Assembly (NCBI GenBank): GCA_034440635.1
Contig: JAOTON010001592.1
Coordinates: 1,182,501 to 1,246,500 of the forward strand
Direction: 5' to 3'
From: Lepas anatifera
Taxonomy: Eukaryota; Arthropoda; Thecostraca; Lepadidae
DNA: 64,000 bases
The position numbers and the translations under genes are program-made. The notes beneath the pieces are model-generated. The model was given only the letters and a program-made list of their open reading frames with translations. It was not told the origin of the DNA and did no database searches. Positions 23,289-36,254 of this stretch are shown piece after piece. Each line of letters starts with the position of its first letter. Positions within the stretch are counted from its first letter, which is position 1.

Positions 23289-23570
23289 AATGTGAATTGT
23301 TTGCTGTTTTGGCCACCTGTTGTGCGACTGACCTCCAAGATGGTGGTTCTCACCAGCGGGACGAAATATAACTTCTGTGCACAAATACCACAGCTGATGG
23401 CAAATTGACTTCAGCACATTCAGGGCGATTTCTATATTAACTTAATGAAAGCACTACACTGCGTTTTATGGATAGCTTTATGGATAGAAGGCTCTAAAGC
23501 TGACTATCCGCGGCGGAGGAGCCCAAATACATGGTTTAGAACCACTTACAAGGAAAGCCGCTAACTATTT

Positions 23571-23765
23571 CGGGGTCTGAGTGGCTCAGTCGGTTAGCGC
23601 TTGAGCTCGGCTCGGCCAATGGCATTCTGTATGTGCTGGGTGTCGTGGGTTCGAGCCCACCCAGAGGCAGAATCTGGCGCCCTGCACTAGCCCAAGCTAA
23701 TTCTTTCCCTCTCGCCTCTGATTTCATATGGCCTGAGCAGTTGATGCGTTGTTAAACTCCAAAAA
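23571..23765 (+). repeat. tRNA-derived SINE in the central loop of the element
   Basis: The head GTCTGAGTGGCTCAGTCGG (box A) is followed by GTGGGTTCGAGCCCACCC (box B), then a body ending TTGTTAAACTCCAAAAA. The length and GTTAAAC end match the other SINEs here. The box spacing is stretched relative to a real tRNA, so this is a SINE nested between the inverted arms and not a tRNA gene. Confidence 0.75.
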
Positions 23766-24224
23766 TTATAATACTCAGTCTTTAAGTATCTTCTGGTATG
23801 ATGAACGGAATCTGACTCAGTAGTAGCACGCACTTTGTGCCATAAATGTCCTATATTCCATGTATATAGCTCGCTGGTGGGCTCCGGGTCTTTTAAATAG
23901 CTATTTGCTGGAGGCAACCTCTCCTGACAGTCACCGGTAAACCAGCTTGCGCAATTCGTGATTATCTTTTCAAGGAAAGCAAAGCTGGCATGTCTTCCAG
24001 AAACAAAGCACTAGCCAGGCCTGATGATCCAGGAACGTTCCCTGATAGGTCTTCCAATAAAAATACTCCGGTATTGTGTAGAAGCGGTGAAGTCAATGTG
24101 CAAACGCAACTTTTATTTATGACCAGAAAGTCATAATCTGCCTCGCAAATAAGAATCACAATGCTGGAGGTAAAAAGGCAGTGACACAGTACCTGGCCTA
24201 AACAGCAAAACCATCCACCTTTCA

Positions 24225-24902
24225 GTTGGGTAGGCTAAAGTTTCCGAATGTTTTCTATGAAGAGCTCGGCTCGGTACCAAGCCTCTGCCGATTTTCCATT
24301 CCTGAAAGCTGGCTGATATTCGAGCGCCTGAATCTGAAAGATTCTGACATGAAATGGCTCCGTTGAGGAGCTGGTGACTGGTATAGCTTCCCCTGTTTCT
24401 AGGGTATTCCAGAACTTACTGTCGTAAACGGTCCCACAGAACGTGGTGTGAAGCTGGTGGAATATTCCGTGAGCCATCAAAAGGGTAAAAATATGCAGCA
24501 CGGTCTTCTTCTAGCAGTATCAGAGCTCTTAAATAGTTCGCAAGAGAATAGAGAGAAGCACCTGCCCGAACGACGTTCTCCAACGAATGTTGCCAGAGAA
24601 AAGTTCGCCTCTGGAAGGCATTCCTGTTCTGTCGGGATTTAGAGTACCTACTAGGGTGCTGAACAATTTAATTTCAGATATTTTGTGGAATAGCATGTAT
24701 TTGTATTGCACTGTAAATACACCTGACAAGTAAATGCCTGCATTTTAAATCCCATCTACCGCTCTTATACGCACGCAAATGCCACGCTGTCTTTACTGAT
24801 AGGTTATGCACCCCTTTCATCCCAATTTAACAAGGGAGACTGCAACGCCGGGCGGCCAATCGCGCCTAAAACATGAAATCTTTAACCGTTTTGAGGCGAT
24901 CT
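24225..24902 (-). repeat. Right long inverted arm (inner part)
   Basis: Reverse complement of 22616-23288 with scattered substitutions and small indels. An 88-codon open stretch on the minus strand (24501-24235) is broken by several stops in the other arm and is probably not coding. It ends abruptly at GGCGATCT where the macrosatellite begins. Confidence 0.7.
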
Positions 24903-25160
24903 CAGAAGCCGGTGACGAACGAAGTAAGAAACGGCTTCTATTCTGACAGTTTTTCCGGTCTCGTCGTCGTTGTTGTCTGTCAGAAGCCGGTGACGAACGA
25001 AGTAAGAAACGGCTTCTATTCTGACAGTTTTTCCGGTCTCGTCGTGGTTGTCTGTTGTTGTTGTTGTCAGAAGCCGGTGACGAACGAAGTAAGAAACGGC
25101 TTCTATTCTGACAGTTTTTCCGGTCTCGTCGTCGTCGTTGTTGTTGTCTGTTGTTGTTGT
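24903..25160 (+). repeat. Triplicated hairpin module with GTT runs
   Basis: Three copies starting at 24903, 24981 and 25068. Each holds AGAAGCCG...CGGCTTCT, an 8-bp inverted repeat around a 20-nt loop, then a GTTTTTCCGGTCTCGTCGT segment and a GTT/TGT microsatellite. The third macro unit has one copy (34572) and the second and fourth have none. Confidence 0.8.
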
Positions 25161-26743
25161 CTGTTCTGAGCGCTGGTATCAGAGACCTAAAACTTTTGTG
25201 GATAGAAGGCACTTCCAAATGAATAAGCACCACGGTTGTCAATTTTCAAAATTTTCAAAATTTTGCCCAGAATTTTGCATTATGTGATTTTTAACTTTTA
25301 TTTTTCTATTTTTGCTAATTCATCTACAGTCTTCAAACTTGCACCCTTTTACATCAGAAAAATTTGTAGTTCACACAAAAAGTTGGAAAGAAAAAACTTT
25401 AAATTTAGGGCTCTAAATTAGCTTTTAAACTTTGCACCCTAAATTTGGCATAAAACTCATGGTCTAAACTACAGGCTCGAAATATCTGAAGCTACAGCAG
25501 TTCAGGTTCTGAGTCAAATATCAACTTAAAGGCCGGTTTGTTCAGTACTGCACAAACACAGAAACAAAACAAAAACGGAAATTTAAGGGTCCTTTTTGGC
25601 CCATTCCGTGAAGGTCTGCATTTCCCAAAATATCATTCAAACCCTTATATCTTCCGATCTAATTGATAAAAATCAGTTCCTATTTCAGATAATAAAAGAG
25701 AATAGCCTCCTGTATAATATATTTAGAAATAAAAACTTTCACACTGAAACTTTTTATTTTATAGGCAAAAATAAAATATAAGTTTTTAAAATTTTTATTC
25801 TCAGCCCCCTGGTTTCCAGACCATGATAGCTACGGTATTAAACTTAACACGGCTGGATAGAAAACTTCGTTGCCGTCATTTTTCTCACTCATACCCCCCA
25901 CTTATCTCTTACGGCTTCCGCGCTATAAGCCGTAAAATGCATTTCAAAGTGGTAATTTTATCAGTTCATTTTTGCTTCACACCGGGGTTTAGGGTGGTTA
26001 GAGTCATTGGAGGAAATGAAATTTTGCATGCAGCTAGGTAAGAGACATATGTCGACATTCCATCTGCATAGATATCAATGAAACACCAAGTTACCTTTAC
26101 AAACATGCCGTTTCTCCACGCATCGTTGTAGCAAATCACCACGCGTCACCCCTGCGTCCACGCCGCGGCAACGCCGGCGATCGGCGCGGCCGTTTCTGTT
26201 TATTTATGGTCTGGTAAAAAAGTACCCAACACTACCCATAATGCATCACAAGTAATTAGAGTACTGTAAAAGTCTGAGTTTACAATAAGAGTATTATGTT
26301 TCTGTTTTTGGACCATGGGTGGATCCAGGGAATAAGTAGGCTAGGTGCCCCCCACCCTTCTCCCCCATCCCCCCCCCCAACCCCCAATCGACCATCGGCG
26401 CCCTCTGAAATTGCAAAGACATGCCTCTCAAGGTCGATGACGCTCCCTGGAATGTCGCTTCCCATACGCGGATCCAGGATTGCCTATCGGGGGTGAGGTG
26501 GAAGGGGAAACTTCCTGGTGGGCGCTATCTACACCAGGGACGCCACTTTTGGCCGGAAAAACCTATCAAGTAGGCGCTAAAACCTATCAGTAGACCCCGA
26601 TACCTGCATCTCGGAGAAAACGACATTTCAGGGGGTGCCATCGAACTTTCCAGGGGTTTCCGGGACAATTTCAGGGGGCGCTAAGATTCCATGGGGGCAC
26701 CTGTCCCCTTTCCCCCTTGGATCCGCCTATGTCGTTTCGGGGG

Positions 26744-29700
26744 GGCACGGAGGTGGGGTCGTTACTGGTGTGGGGGTAAGGAGCTCGAGCATAAGCGGAT
26801 CCAGGACATCAGCATGGGGGTAGGGGCTAAAGAGTTCGAGCATAGGCGGACCCAGGACATCAGTACGAGGGTGGGGCTAGGGAGTTAGAGCATAGGCGGA
26901 TCCAGGACATCGGTACAAGGGTCGGGCTAGGGAGTTAGAGCATAGGCGGATCCAGGACATTACACGAGGGTCGGGCTAGGGAGTTAGAGCATAGGCGGAT
27001 CCAGGACATTAGTACGGGGATGGGGCTAAGCAGCTGAGCATTAGCGGATTCAGGACATCAGTACGGGGTGAGACTCGGGAGTTCCAGCATAGGGGGATCC
27101 AGGACATCAGTAGGGGGTAGGGGCTACGGAGTTCGAGCATAGGCGGATCCAGGATATTAGTACGGGGATGGGGCTAAGGAGATCGAGCATAGACGGATCT
27201 AGGACATCTGTACGGGGGTGGAGATAAGGAGCTCGAGCATAGGCTGATCCAGGACATCAGTACGGCGGTGGGGCTAAAGGGCTTGAGTATAGGCGGATCA
27301 AGGATATCAGTACAGGGGTGAGGCTAAGGATCTCGAGCATAAGCGGATCCAGGACATCAGCACGTGGGTAGGGGCTAAAGAGTTCGAGCATAGGCGGATC
27401 CAGGACATCAGTATGGGGGTGGGGCTAAGAAGCTCGAGCATAAGCGGATTCAGCTGATCAGTACGGGGGTGGGGCTCGGGAGCTCGAGCATAGTCGGATC
27501 CAGGACATCAGTAGGGGGGTGGGGGCTAAGTAGTTCGAGCATAGGCAGATCCAGGGCAGTACAGAGGTGGGGCTACAGAGTTCGAGCACAGGCGGATTCA
27601 GGACATCAGTAAGGGGGTGGGGTAAGGAGCTCGAGCATAGGCGGATCCAGGACATCAGTGGGGAGGGGGTAGGGGCTACGGAGTTCGAACATCGGCGGAT
27701 CCAGGACATCAGTACGGAGGTGGGGCTAAGAAGTTCGAGCATAGGCGGATCCAGGACATCAGTACGGGGGTGGGGCTAAGGAGCTCCAGCAAAGGCGGAT
27801 CCAGGCCTCAGTACGGGGTGGGGCTAAGGAGCTCGAGCATAGGCGGATCCAGGACATCAGTACGGTGGTAGGGCTCGGGCGTTCCAGCATAGGCGGATCC
27901 AGGACATGAGTAGGGGTGGTAGGGGCTAAAGAGTTCGAGTATAGGCGAATCCAGGGCAGTACGGAGGTGGGGCTAAGGGGTTCGAGTATAGGCGGATAAA
28001 GGACATCAGTACAGAGGTGGGGCTAAGGAGCTCAAGCATAAGCGGATCCAGGACATCAGCACAGGGGTAGGGGCTGAAGAGTTCGAGCATAGGCGGATCC
28101 AGGACATCAGTAAGAAGGTGGGGTAAGGAGCTCGAGCATAGCCGGATCCAGCACATCAGTAGGGAGGTAGGGGCTAAAGAGTTCGAGTATAGGCGAATCC
28201 AGGGCAGTACGGAGGTGGGGCTAAGGGGTTCGAGTATAGGCGGATAAAGGACATCAGTACAGAGGTGGGGCTAAGGAGCTCAAGCATAAGCGGATCCAGG
28301 ACATCAGCACAGGGGTAGGGGCTGAAGAGTTCGAGCATAGGCGGATCCAGGACATCAGTAAGAAGGTGGGGTAAGGAGCTCGAGCATAGCCGGATCCAGC
28401 ACATCAGTAGGGAGGTAGGGGCTAAGGAGTTCGAGCATCGGCGGATCCAGGACATCAGTAAGGGGGTAGGGTAAGGAGCTCGAGCATAGGCGGATCCAGG
28501 ACATCAGTGGAAGGGGGGGTAGGGGCTACGGAGTTCGAGCATAGGCGGATCCAGGACATCAGTAAGAAGGTGGGGTAAGGAGCTCGAGCATAGCCGGATC
28601 CAGGACATCAGTACGGAGGTGGGGCTAAGAAGTTCGAGCATAGGCAGATCCAGGACATCTGTACGGGGGTGGGGCTAAGGAGCTCGAGCATAGCGGAGCA
28701 AGGATATCAGTACGTGGGTAGGGGCTAAAGAGTTCGAGCATAGGCGGATCCAGGACATCAATACGGGGGTGGGGCTAAGAAGCTCGAGCATAAACGGATT
28801 CAGCTTCTCAGTACGGGGGTGGGGCTCGGGAGCTCGAGCATAGCATCAGTAGGGGGGTGGGGCTAAGTAGTTCGAGCATAGGTGGATCCAGGGCAGTACA
28901 GAGGTGGGGCTACGGAGTTCGAGCATAGGCGGATCCAGGACATCAGTAAGGGGGTGGGGTAAAGAGCTCGAGCATAGGCGGATCCAGGACATCAGTGGAA
29001 GGGGGGGTAGGGGCTACGGAGTTCGAGCATAGGCGGATCCAGGACATCAGTAAGAAGGTGGGGTAAGGAGCTCGAGCATAGCCGGATCCAGGACATCAGT
29101 AGGGAGGTAGGGGCTAAGGAGTTCGAGCATCGGCGGATCCAGGACATCAGTACGGAGGTGGGGCTAAGAAGTTCGAGCATAGGCAGATCCAGGACATCTG
29201 TACGGGGGTGGGGCTAAAGAGCTGGAGCATAGGCGGATCCAGGACATCAGTATGCGTGTGGGGCTAAGGAGCTCGAGCAGAGGCGGATCCAGGGCATCAG
29301 TACGGGGGTGGGGCTAAGGGGTTCGAGTATAGGCGGATAAAGGACATCAGTACAGAGGTGGGGCTAAGGAGCTCAAGCATAAGCGGATCCAGGACATCAG
29401 CACAGGGGTAGGGGCTGAAGAGTTCGAGCATAGGCGGATCCAGGACATCAGTACGGGGGGTGGGGCTAAGGAGCTCGAGCATAAGCGGAGCCAGGATATC
29501 AGTACGGGGTTGGAGGCTAAGGAGTTTGAGCATAGGCGGATCCAGCATATCGGTACGGGGATGGGGCTAAGGAGATCCAGCATAGGCGGATCCAGGACAT
29601 CTGTACGGAGGTGGGGCTAAGGAGATCGAGCATAGGCGGATCCATGACATCAGTATGGGTGTCGGGCTAAGGAGCTCGAGCAGAGGCGGATCCAGGACAT

Positions 29701-30143
29701 CAGTACGGGGCTGGGGCTAAGGGGCTCGAGTATAGGTGGATGAAAGACATCAGTACGGGGGTGGGGCTAAGGAGCTCGAGCATAAGCGGATTCAGGACAT
29801 CAAGGGGCTAAAGAGTTAAAACAGGTAGGGGCTAAAGAGTTAAAACATAAGCGGATTCAGGACATCAGTACGGGGGTGGGGCTAAGGAGTTTGAGCATAA
29901 GCGGATTCAGGACATCAGTATGTGGGTGGGGCTCGGGAGCTCGAGCATAGGCGGATCTAGGACATCAGTAGGGGTAGGGGCTAAGGAGTTCAAGCATAGG
30001 CGGATCCAGGGCAGTATAGAGGTGGGGCTACGGAGTTCGAGCATAGGCAGATCCAGGACATATGTAAGGGGGTGGGGTAAGGAGCTCGAGCATAGGTGGA
30101 TCCAGGACATCAGTTCGGTGGTGGGGCTGAGGTCTCGAGCTGG
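26744..30143 (+). repeat. 50-bp G-rich minisatellite, macro unit 1
   Basis: About 65 diverged units of roughly 50 bp: GCGGATCCAGGACATCAGTA, then CGGGGGTGGGGCTAAGGAG, then CTCGAGCATAG. Variants delete or substitute several bases. Blocks of about 248 bp (five units) are duplicated, e.g. 27926-28173 against 28174-28421. The same minisatellite recurs in the other three macro units. Confidence 0.9.
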
Positions 30144-32166
30144 GGCATAACTCGGTAACAAATAGGCTGAATTGGGTGAAAATCTGCAGGTATAGGTGAA
30201 ATACCGTCGGAAAACCCATCATATTTTATATTGTATCTCCTTTCTTCTCGTCATGCCCAGTCTTTGCTTAACAAAACAAACATTATGCGTGTGTTTATTT
30301 ATTTGATGACATGAACAGAGGGCAAGCGTGGTGAAGTATGCAGAGACATGCTAATTTAGGAAAACATGGGCCTAGACAGGGGATTGAATGGAGCCATAAT
30401 GAGAACACAAAACCTAAAACTCAAACATTGCGTTGTTATAAGTATCAAACTGCTGAAAACACTCGCCTGTCAATCGAACTGTTTGGCTAACGTACATTGT
30501 CACCGGCTTCTCCTGCGCCGGAGCGGCACCTGCCGAGGCCGCAGGCCGAGGTTGTTGTTGTTGTTGTTGTCTGTTCTGAGCGCTGGTATCAGAGACCTAA
30601 AACTTTTGTGGATAGAAGGCACTTCCAAATGAATAGGCACCACGGTTGTCAATTTTCAAAATTTTCAAAATTTTGCCCAGAATTTTGCATTATGTGATTT
30701 TTAACTTTTATTTTTTTATTTTTGCTAATTCATCTAGACTCTTCAAACTTGCACCCTTTTACATCAGACAAATTTGTAGTTCACACAAAAAGTTGGAAAG
30801 AAAAAGCTTTAAATTTAGGGCTCTAAATTAGCTTTTAAACTTTGCACCCTAAATTTGGCATAAAACTCATGGTCTAAACTACAGGCTCGAAATATCTGAA
30901 GCTACAGCAGTTCAGGTTCTGAGTCAAATATCAACTTAAAGGCCGGTTTGTGCAGTACTGCACAAACACAGAAACAAAACAAAAACGGAAATTTAAGGGT
31001 CCTTTTTGGCCCATTCCGTGAAGGTCTGCATTTCCCAAAATAACATTCAAACGCTTATATCTTCCGATCTAATTGATAAAAATTAGTTCCCATTTCATAT
31101 AATAAAAGAGAATAGCCTCCTTTATTATATATTTAGAGATAAAAACTTTCAGACTGAAACTTTTTATTTTATAGGCAAAAATAAAATATAAGTTTTTAAA
31201 ATTTTTATTCTCAGCCCCCTGGTTTCCAGACCATGATAGCTACGGTATTGAACTTAACACGGCTGGATAGAAAACTTCGTTGCCGTCATTTTTTTCACTT
31301 ATAACCCCCACTTATCTCTTACGGCTTCCGCGCTATAAGCCGTAAAATGCATTTCACAGTGGTAATTTTATCAGTTCATTTTTGCTTCACAACGGGGTTT
31401 AGGGTGGTTAGAGTCATTGGAGGGAAATGAAATTTTGCATGCAGCTAGGTAAGAGACATATGTCGACATTCCATCTGCATATATATCAATGAAACACCAA
31501 GTTACCTATACTAACATGCCGTTTCTCCACGCATCGTTGTAGCAAATCACCACGCGTCACCCCTGCGTCCACGTCGCGGCAACGCCGGCGATCGGCGCGG
31601 CCGTTTCTGTTTATTTATGGTCTGGTAAAAAAGTACCCAACACTACCCATAATGCATCACAAGTAATTAGAGTACCGTAAAAGTCTGAGTTTACAATAAG
31701 AATATTATGTTTCTGTTTTTGGACCATGGGTGGATCCAGGGAATAAGTAGGCTAGGTGCCCTCCCCCACCCTTCTCCCCCCATCCCCTCCCCAACCCCCA
31801 ATCGACCATCGGCGCCCTCTGAAATTGTAAAGACACGCCTCTCAAGGTCGATGACGCTCCCTGAAATGTCGCTTCCCATACGCGGATCCAGGATTGCCTA
31901 TCGGGGGCGAGGTGGAAGGGGAAACTTCCTGGTGGGCGCTATCTACACCAGGGACGCCACTTTTGGCCGGAAAAACCTATCAAGTAGGCGCTAAAACCTA
32001 TCAGTAGACCCCGATACCTGCATCTCGGGGAAAACGACATCTCAGGGGGTGCCATCGAACTTTCCAGGGGTTTCCGGGACAATTTCAGGGGGCGCTAAGA
32101 TTCTATGGGGGGCACCTGTCCCCTTTCCCCTTGGATCCGCCTATGTCGTTTCGGGGGCGGGGGGGG

Positions 32167-34160
32167 CACGGAGGTGGGGCGTTACTGGTGTGGGGGTAAG
32201 GAGATAGAGCATAAGCGGATCCAGGACATCAGCATGGAGGTAAGGGCTAAAGAGTTCGAGCATAGGCGGACCCAGGACATCAGTACGAGGGTGGGGCTAG
32301 GGAGTTAGAGCATAGGCGGATCCAGGACATCGGTACGAGGGACGGGCTAGGGAGTTAGAGCATAGGCGGATCCAGGACATCGGTACGAGGGTCGGGCTAG
32401 GGAGTTAGAGCATAGGCGGATCCAGGACATTAGTACGGGGATGGGGCTAAGCAGCTGAGCATTAGCGGAATCAGGACATCAGTACGGGGTGAGACTCGGG
32501 AGTTCCAGCATAGGCGGATCCAGGACATCAGTAGGGGGGTAGGGGCTACGGAGCTCGAGCATAGGCGGATCCAGGATATTAGTACGGGGATGGGGCTAAG
32601 GAGCTCGAGCAGAGGCGGATCTAGGACATCAGTACGGCGGTGGGGCTAAGAAGCTCGAGCATAAGCGGATTCAGCTGATCAGTACGGGGGTGGGGCTCGG
32701 GAGCTCGAGCATAGTCGGATCCAGGACATCAGTAGGGGGTGGGGGCTAAGTAGTTCGAGCATAGGCGGATCCAGGGCAGTAAAGAGGTGGGGCTACGAAG
32801 TTCGAGCACAGGCGGATCCAGGACATCAGTAAGGGGGTGGGGTAAGGAGCTCGAGCATAGGCGGATCCAGGACATCAGTGGGGGGGGTAGGGGCTACGGA
32901 GTTCGAGCATAGGCGGATCCAAGACATCAGGAAGAAGGTGGGGTGAGGAGCTCGAGCATAGGCGGATCCAGGACATCAGTAGGGGGGTAGGGGCTAAGGA
33001 GCTCCAGCAAAGGCGGATCCAGGCCTCAGTACGGGGGTGGGGCTAAGGAGCTCGAGCATAGGCGGATCCAGGACATCAGTACGGTGGTGGGGCTCGGGCG
33101 TTCCAGCATAGGCGGATCCAGGACATTAGTAGGGTGGTAGGGAATAAAGAGTTTGAGTATAGGCGAATCCAGGGCAGTACGGAGGTGGGGCTACGGAGTT
33201 CGAGCATAGGCAGATCCAGGACATCAGTTCGGGGGTGGGGCTAAGGAGCTCGAGCATAGGCGGATCCAGGACATCAGTGCAGGGGTGTGGCTCCGGAGCC
33301 TGAGTAAAGGCGGATCCCGGACATCAGTACGGGGGTGGGGCTAAGGAGATCGAGCATAGGTGGATCCAGGACATCTGTACGGGGGTGGGGCTATAGAGCT
33401 GGAGTATAGGCGGATCCAGGACATCAGTATGGGTGTGGGGCTAAGGAGCTCGAGCAGAGGCGGATCCAGGGCATCAGTACGGGGGTGGGGCTAAGGGGTT
33501 CGAGTATAGGCAGATAAAGGACATCAGTACAGAGGTGGGGCTAAGGAGCTCAAGTATAAGCGGATCCAGGATATCAGTACGGGGTTAGAGGCTAAGGGGT
33601 TTGAGCATAGGCGGATCCAGCATATCAGTACGGGGATGGGGCTAGGAGATCCAGCATAGGCGGATCCAGGACATCTGTACGGAGATGGGGCTAAGGAGCT
33701 CGAACATAGGCGGATCCAGGACATCAGTATGGGTGTCGGGCTAAGGAGCTCGAGCAGAGGCGGATCCAGGACATCAGTACGGGGCGGCTCTCGAGTATAG
33801 GCGGATCAAAGACATCAGTACGGGGGTGGGGCTAAGGAGCTCGAGCATAAGCGGATCCAGGACATCAAGAGGCTAAAGAGTTAAAACAGGTAGGGGCTAA
33901 AGAGTTAAAACATAAGCAGATCCAGGACATCAGTACGGGAGTGGGGCTCGGGAGCTCGAGCATAGGCGGATCCAGGACATCATTAGGGGTAGGGGCTAAA
34001 GAGTTCAAGCATAGGCGGGTCCAGGGCAGTATAGAGGTGGGGCTACGGAGTTCGAGCATAGGCAGATCCAGGACATATGTAAGGGGTTGGGGTAAGAAGC
34101 TCGAGCATAGGCGGATCCAGGACATCAGTTCGGTGGTGAGGCTGAGGTCTCGAGCTGGGG
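32167..34160 (+). repeat. 50-bp minisatellite, macro unit 2
   Basis: Same unit as at 26744. It begins after GGGGGGGCACGGAGG and ends at the GAGGTCTCGAGCTGGGG boundary. Unit order parallels that of the arrays at 36250 and 40520, so these blocks were copied as wholes. Confidence 0.9.
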
Positions 34161-36254
34161 CATAACTCGGTAAAAAAATAGGCTGAATTGGGTGAAAATC
34201 TGCAGGTATAGGTGAAATACTGTCGGAAAACCCGTCATATTTTATATTGCATCGCCTTTCTTCTGGTCATGCTTAGTCTTTGCTTAACAAAACAAACATT
34301 ATACGTGTGTTTATTTATGTGATGACATGAACAGAGGGCAGGCGTGGTGCAGTATGCAGATACATGCTAATTTAGAAAAACATGGGCCTAGACAGGGGAT
34401 TGAATGGAGCCATAATGAGAACACAAAACCTAAAACTCCAACATTGCGTTGTTATAAGTATCAAACTGCTGAAAAAACTCGCCTGTCAATCGAACTGTTT
34501 GGCTAACGTACATTGTCACCGGCTTCTCCTGCGCCAGAGCGGCACCTGCCGAGGCCGCAGGCCGAGGTTGTCAGAAGCCGGTGACGAACGAAGTAAGAAA
34601 CGGCTTCTATTCTGACAGTTTTTCCGGTCTCGTCGTGTCTGTCTGTTGTTGTTGTTGTTGTTGTCTGTTCTGAGCGCTGGTATCAGAGACCTAAAACTTT
34701 TGTGGATAGAAGGCACTTCCAAATGAATAAGCACCACGGTTGTCAATTTTCAAAATTTTCAAAATTTTGCCCAGAATTTTGCATTATGTGATTTTTAACT
34801 TTTATTTTTCTATTTTTTGCTAATTCATCTAGACTCTTCAAACTTGCACCCTTTTACATCAGGGAAATTTGTAGTTCACACAAAAAGTTGGAAAGAAAAA
34901 GCTTCAAATTTAGGGCTCTAAATTAGCTTTTAAACTTTGCACCCTAAATTTGGCATAAAACTCATGGTCTAAACTACAGGCTCGAAATATCTGAAGCTAC
35001 AGCAGTTTAGGTTCTGAGTCAAATATCAACTTAAAGGCCGGTTTGTGCAGTACTGCACAAACACAGAAACAAAACAAAAACGGAAATTTAAGGGTCCTTT
35101 TTGGCCCATTCCGTGAAGGTCTGCATTTCCCAAAATATCATTCAAACCCTTATATCTTCCGATCTAATTGATAAAAACTAGTTCCCATTTCAGATAATAA
35201 GAGAGAATAGCCTCCTTTATTATATATTTAGAGATAAAAACTTTCAGGCTGAAACTTTTTATTTTATAGGCAAAAATAAAATATAAGTTTTTAAAATTTT
35301 TATTCTCAGCCCCCTGGTTTCCAGACCATGATAGCTACGGTATTGAACTTAACACGGCTGGATAGAAAACTTCGTTGCCGTCATTTTTCTCACTGATACC
35401 CCCACTTATCTCTTACGGCTTCCGCGCTATAAGCCGTAAAATGCATTTCAAAGTGGTAATTTTATCAGTTCATTTTTGCTTCACACCGGGGTTTAGGGTG
35501 GTTAGAGTCATTGGAGGGAAATGAAATTTTGCATGCAGCTAGGTAAGAGACATATGTCGACATTCCATCTGCATATATATCAATGAAACACCAAGTTACC
35601 TTTACTAACATGCCGTTCCTCCACGCATCGTTGTAGCAAATCACCACGCGTCACCCCTGCGTCCACGTCGCGGCAACGCCGGCGATCGGCGCGGCCGTTT
35701 CTGTTTATTTATGGTCTGGTAAAAAAGTACCCAACACTACCCATAATGCATCACAAGTAATTAGAGTACCGTAAAAGTCTGAGTTTACAATAAGAGTATT
35801 ATGTTTCTGTTTTTGGACCATGGGTGGATCCAGGGAATAAGTAGGCTAGGTGCCCCCCCCCACCCTTCTCCCCCATCCCCTCCCCCAACCTCCAATCGAC
35901 CATCGGCGCCCTCTGAAATTGTAAAGACACGCCTCTCAAGGTCGATGACGCTCCCTGAAATGTCGCTTCCCATACGCAGATCCAGGATTGCCTATCGGGG
36001 GCGAGGTGGAAGGGGGAAACTTCCTGGTGGGCGCTATCTACACCAGGGACGCCACTTTTGGCCGGAAAAACCTATCAAGTAGGCGCTAAAACCTATCAGT
36101 AGACCCCGATACCTGCATCTCGGGGAAAACGACATTTCAGGGGGTGCCATCGAACTTTCCAGGAGTTTCCGGGACAATTTCAGGGGGCGCTAAGATTCTA
36201 TGGGGGGCACCTGTCCCCTCCCCTTGGATCCGCCTATGTCGTTTCGGGGGCGGG

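Noticed and set aside
23575..23670. Possible tRNA gene
   Set aside because: Box A and box B are present but the spacing is stretched, a cloverleaf cannot be drawn, and a SINE body with a GTTAAAC end follows.
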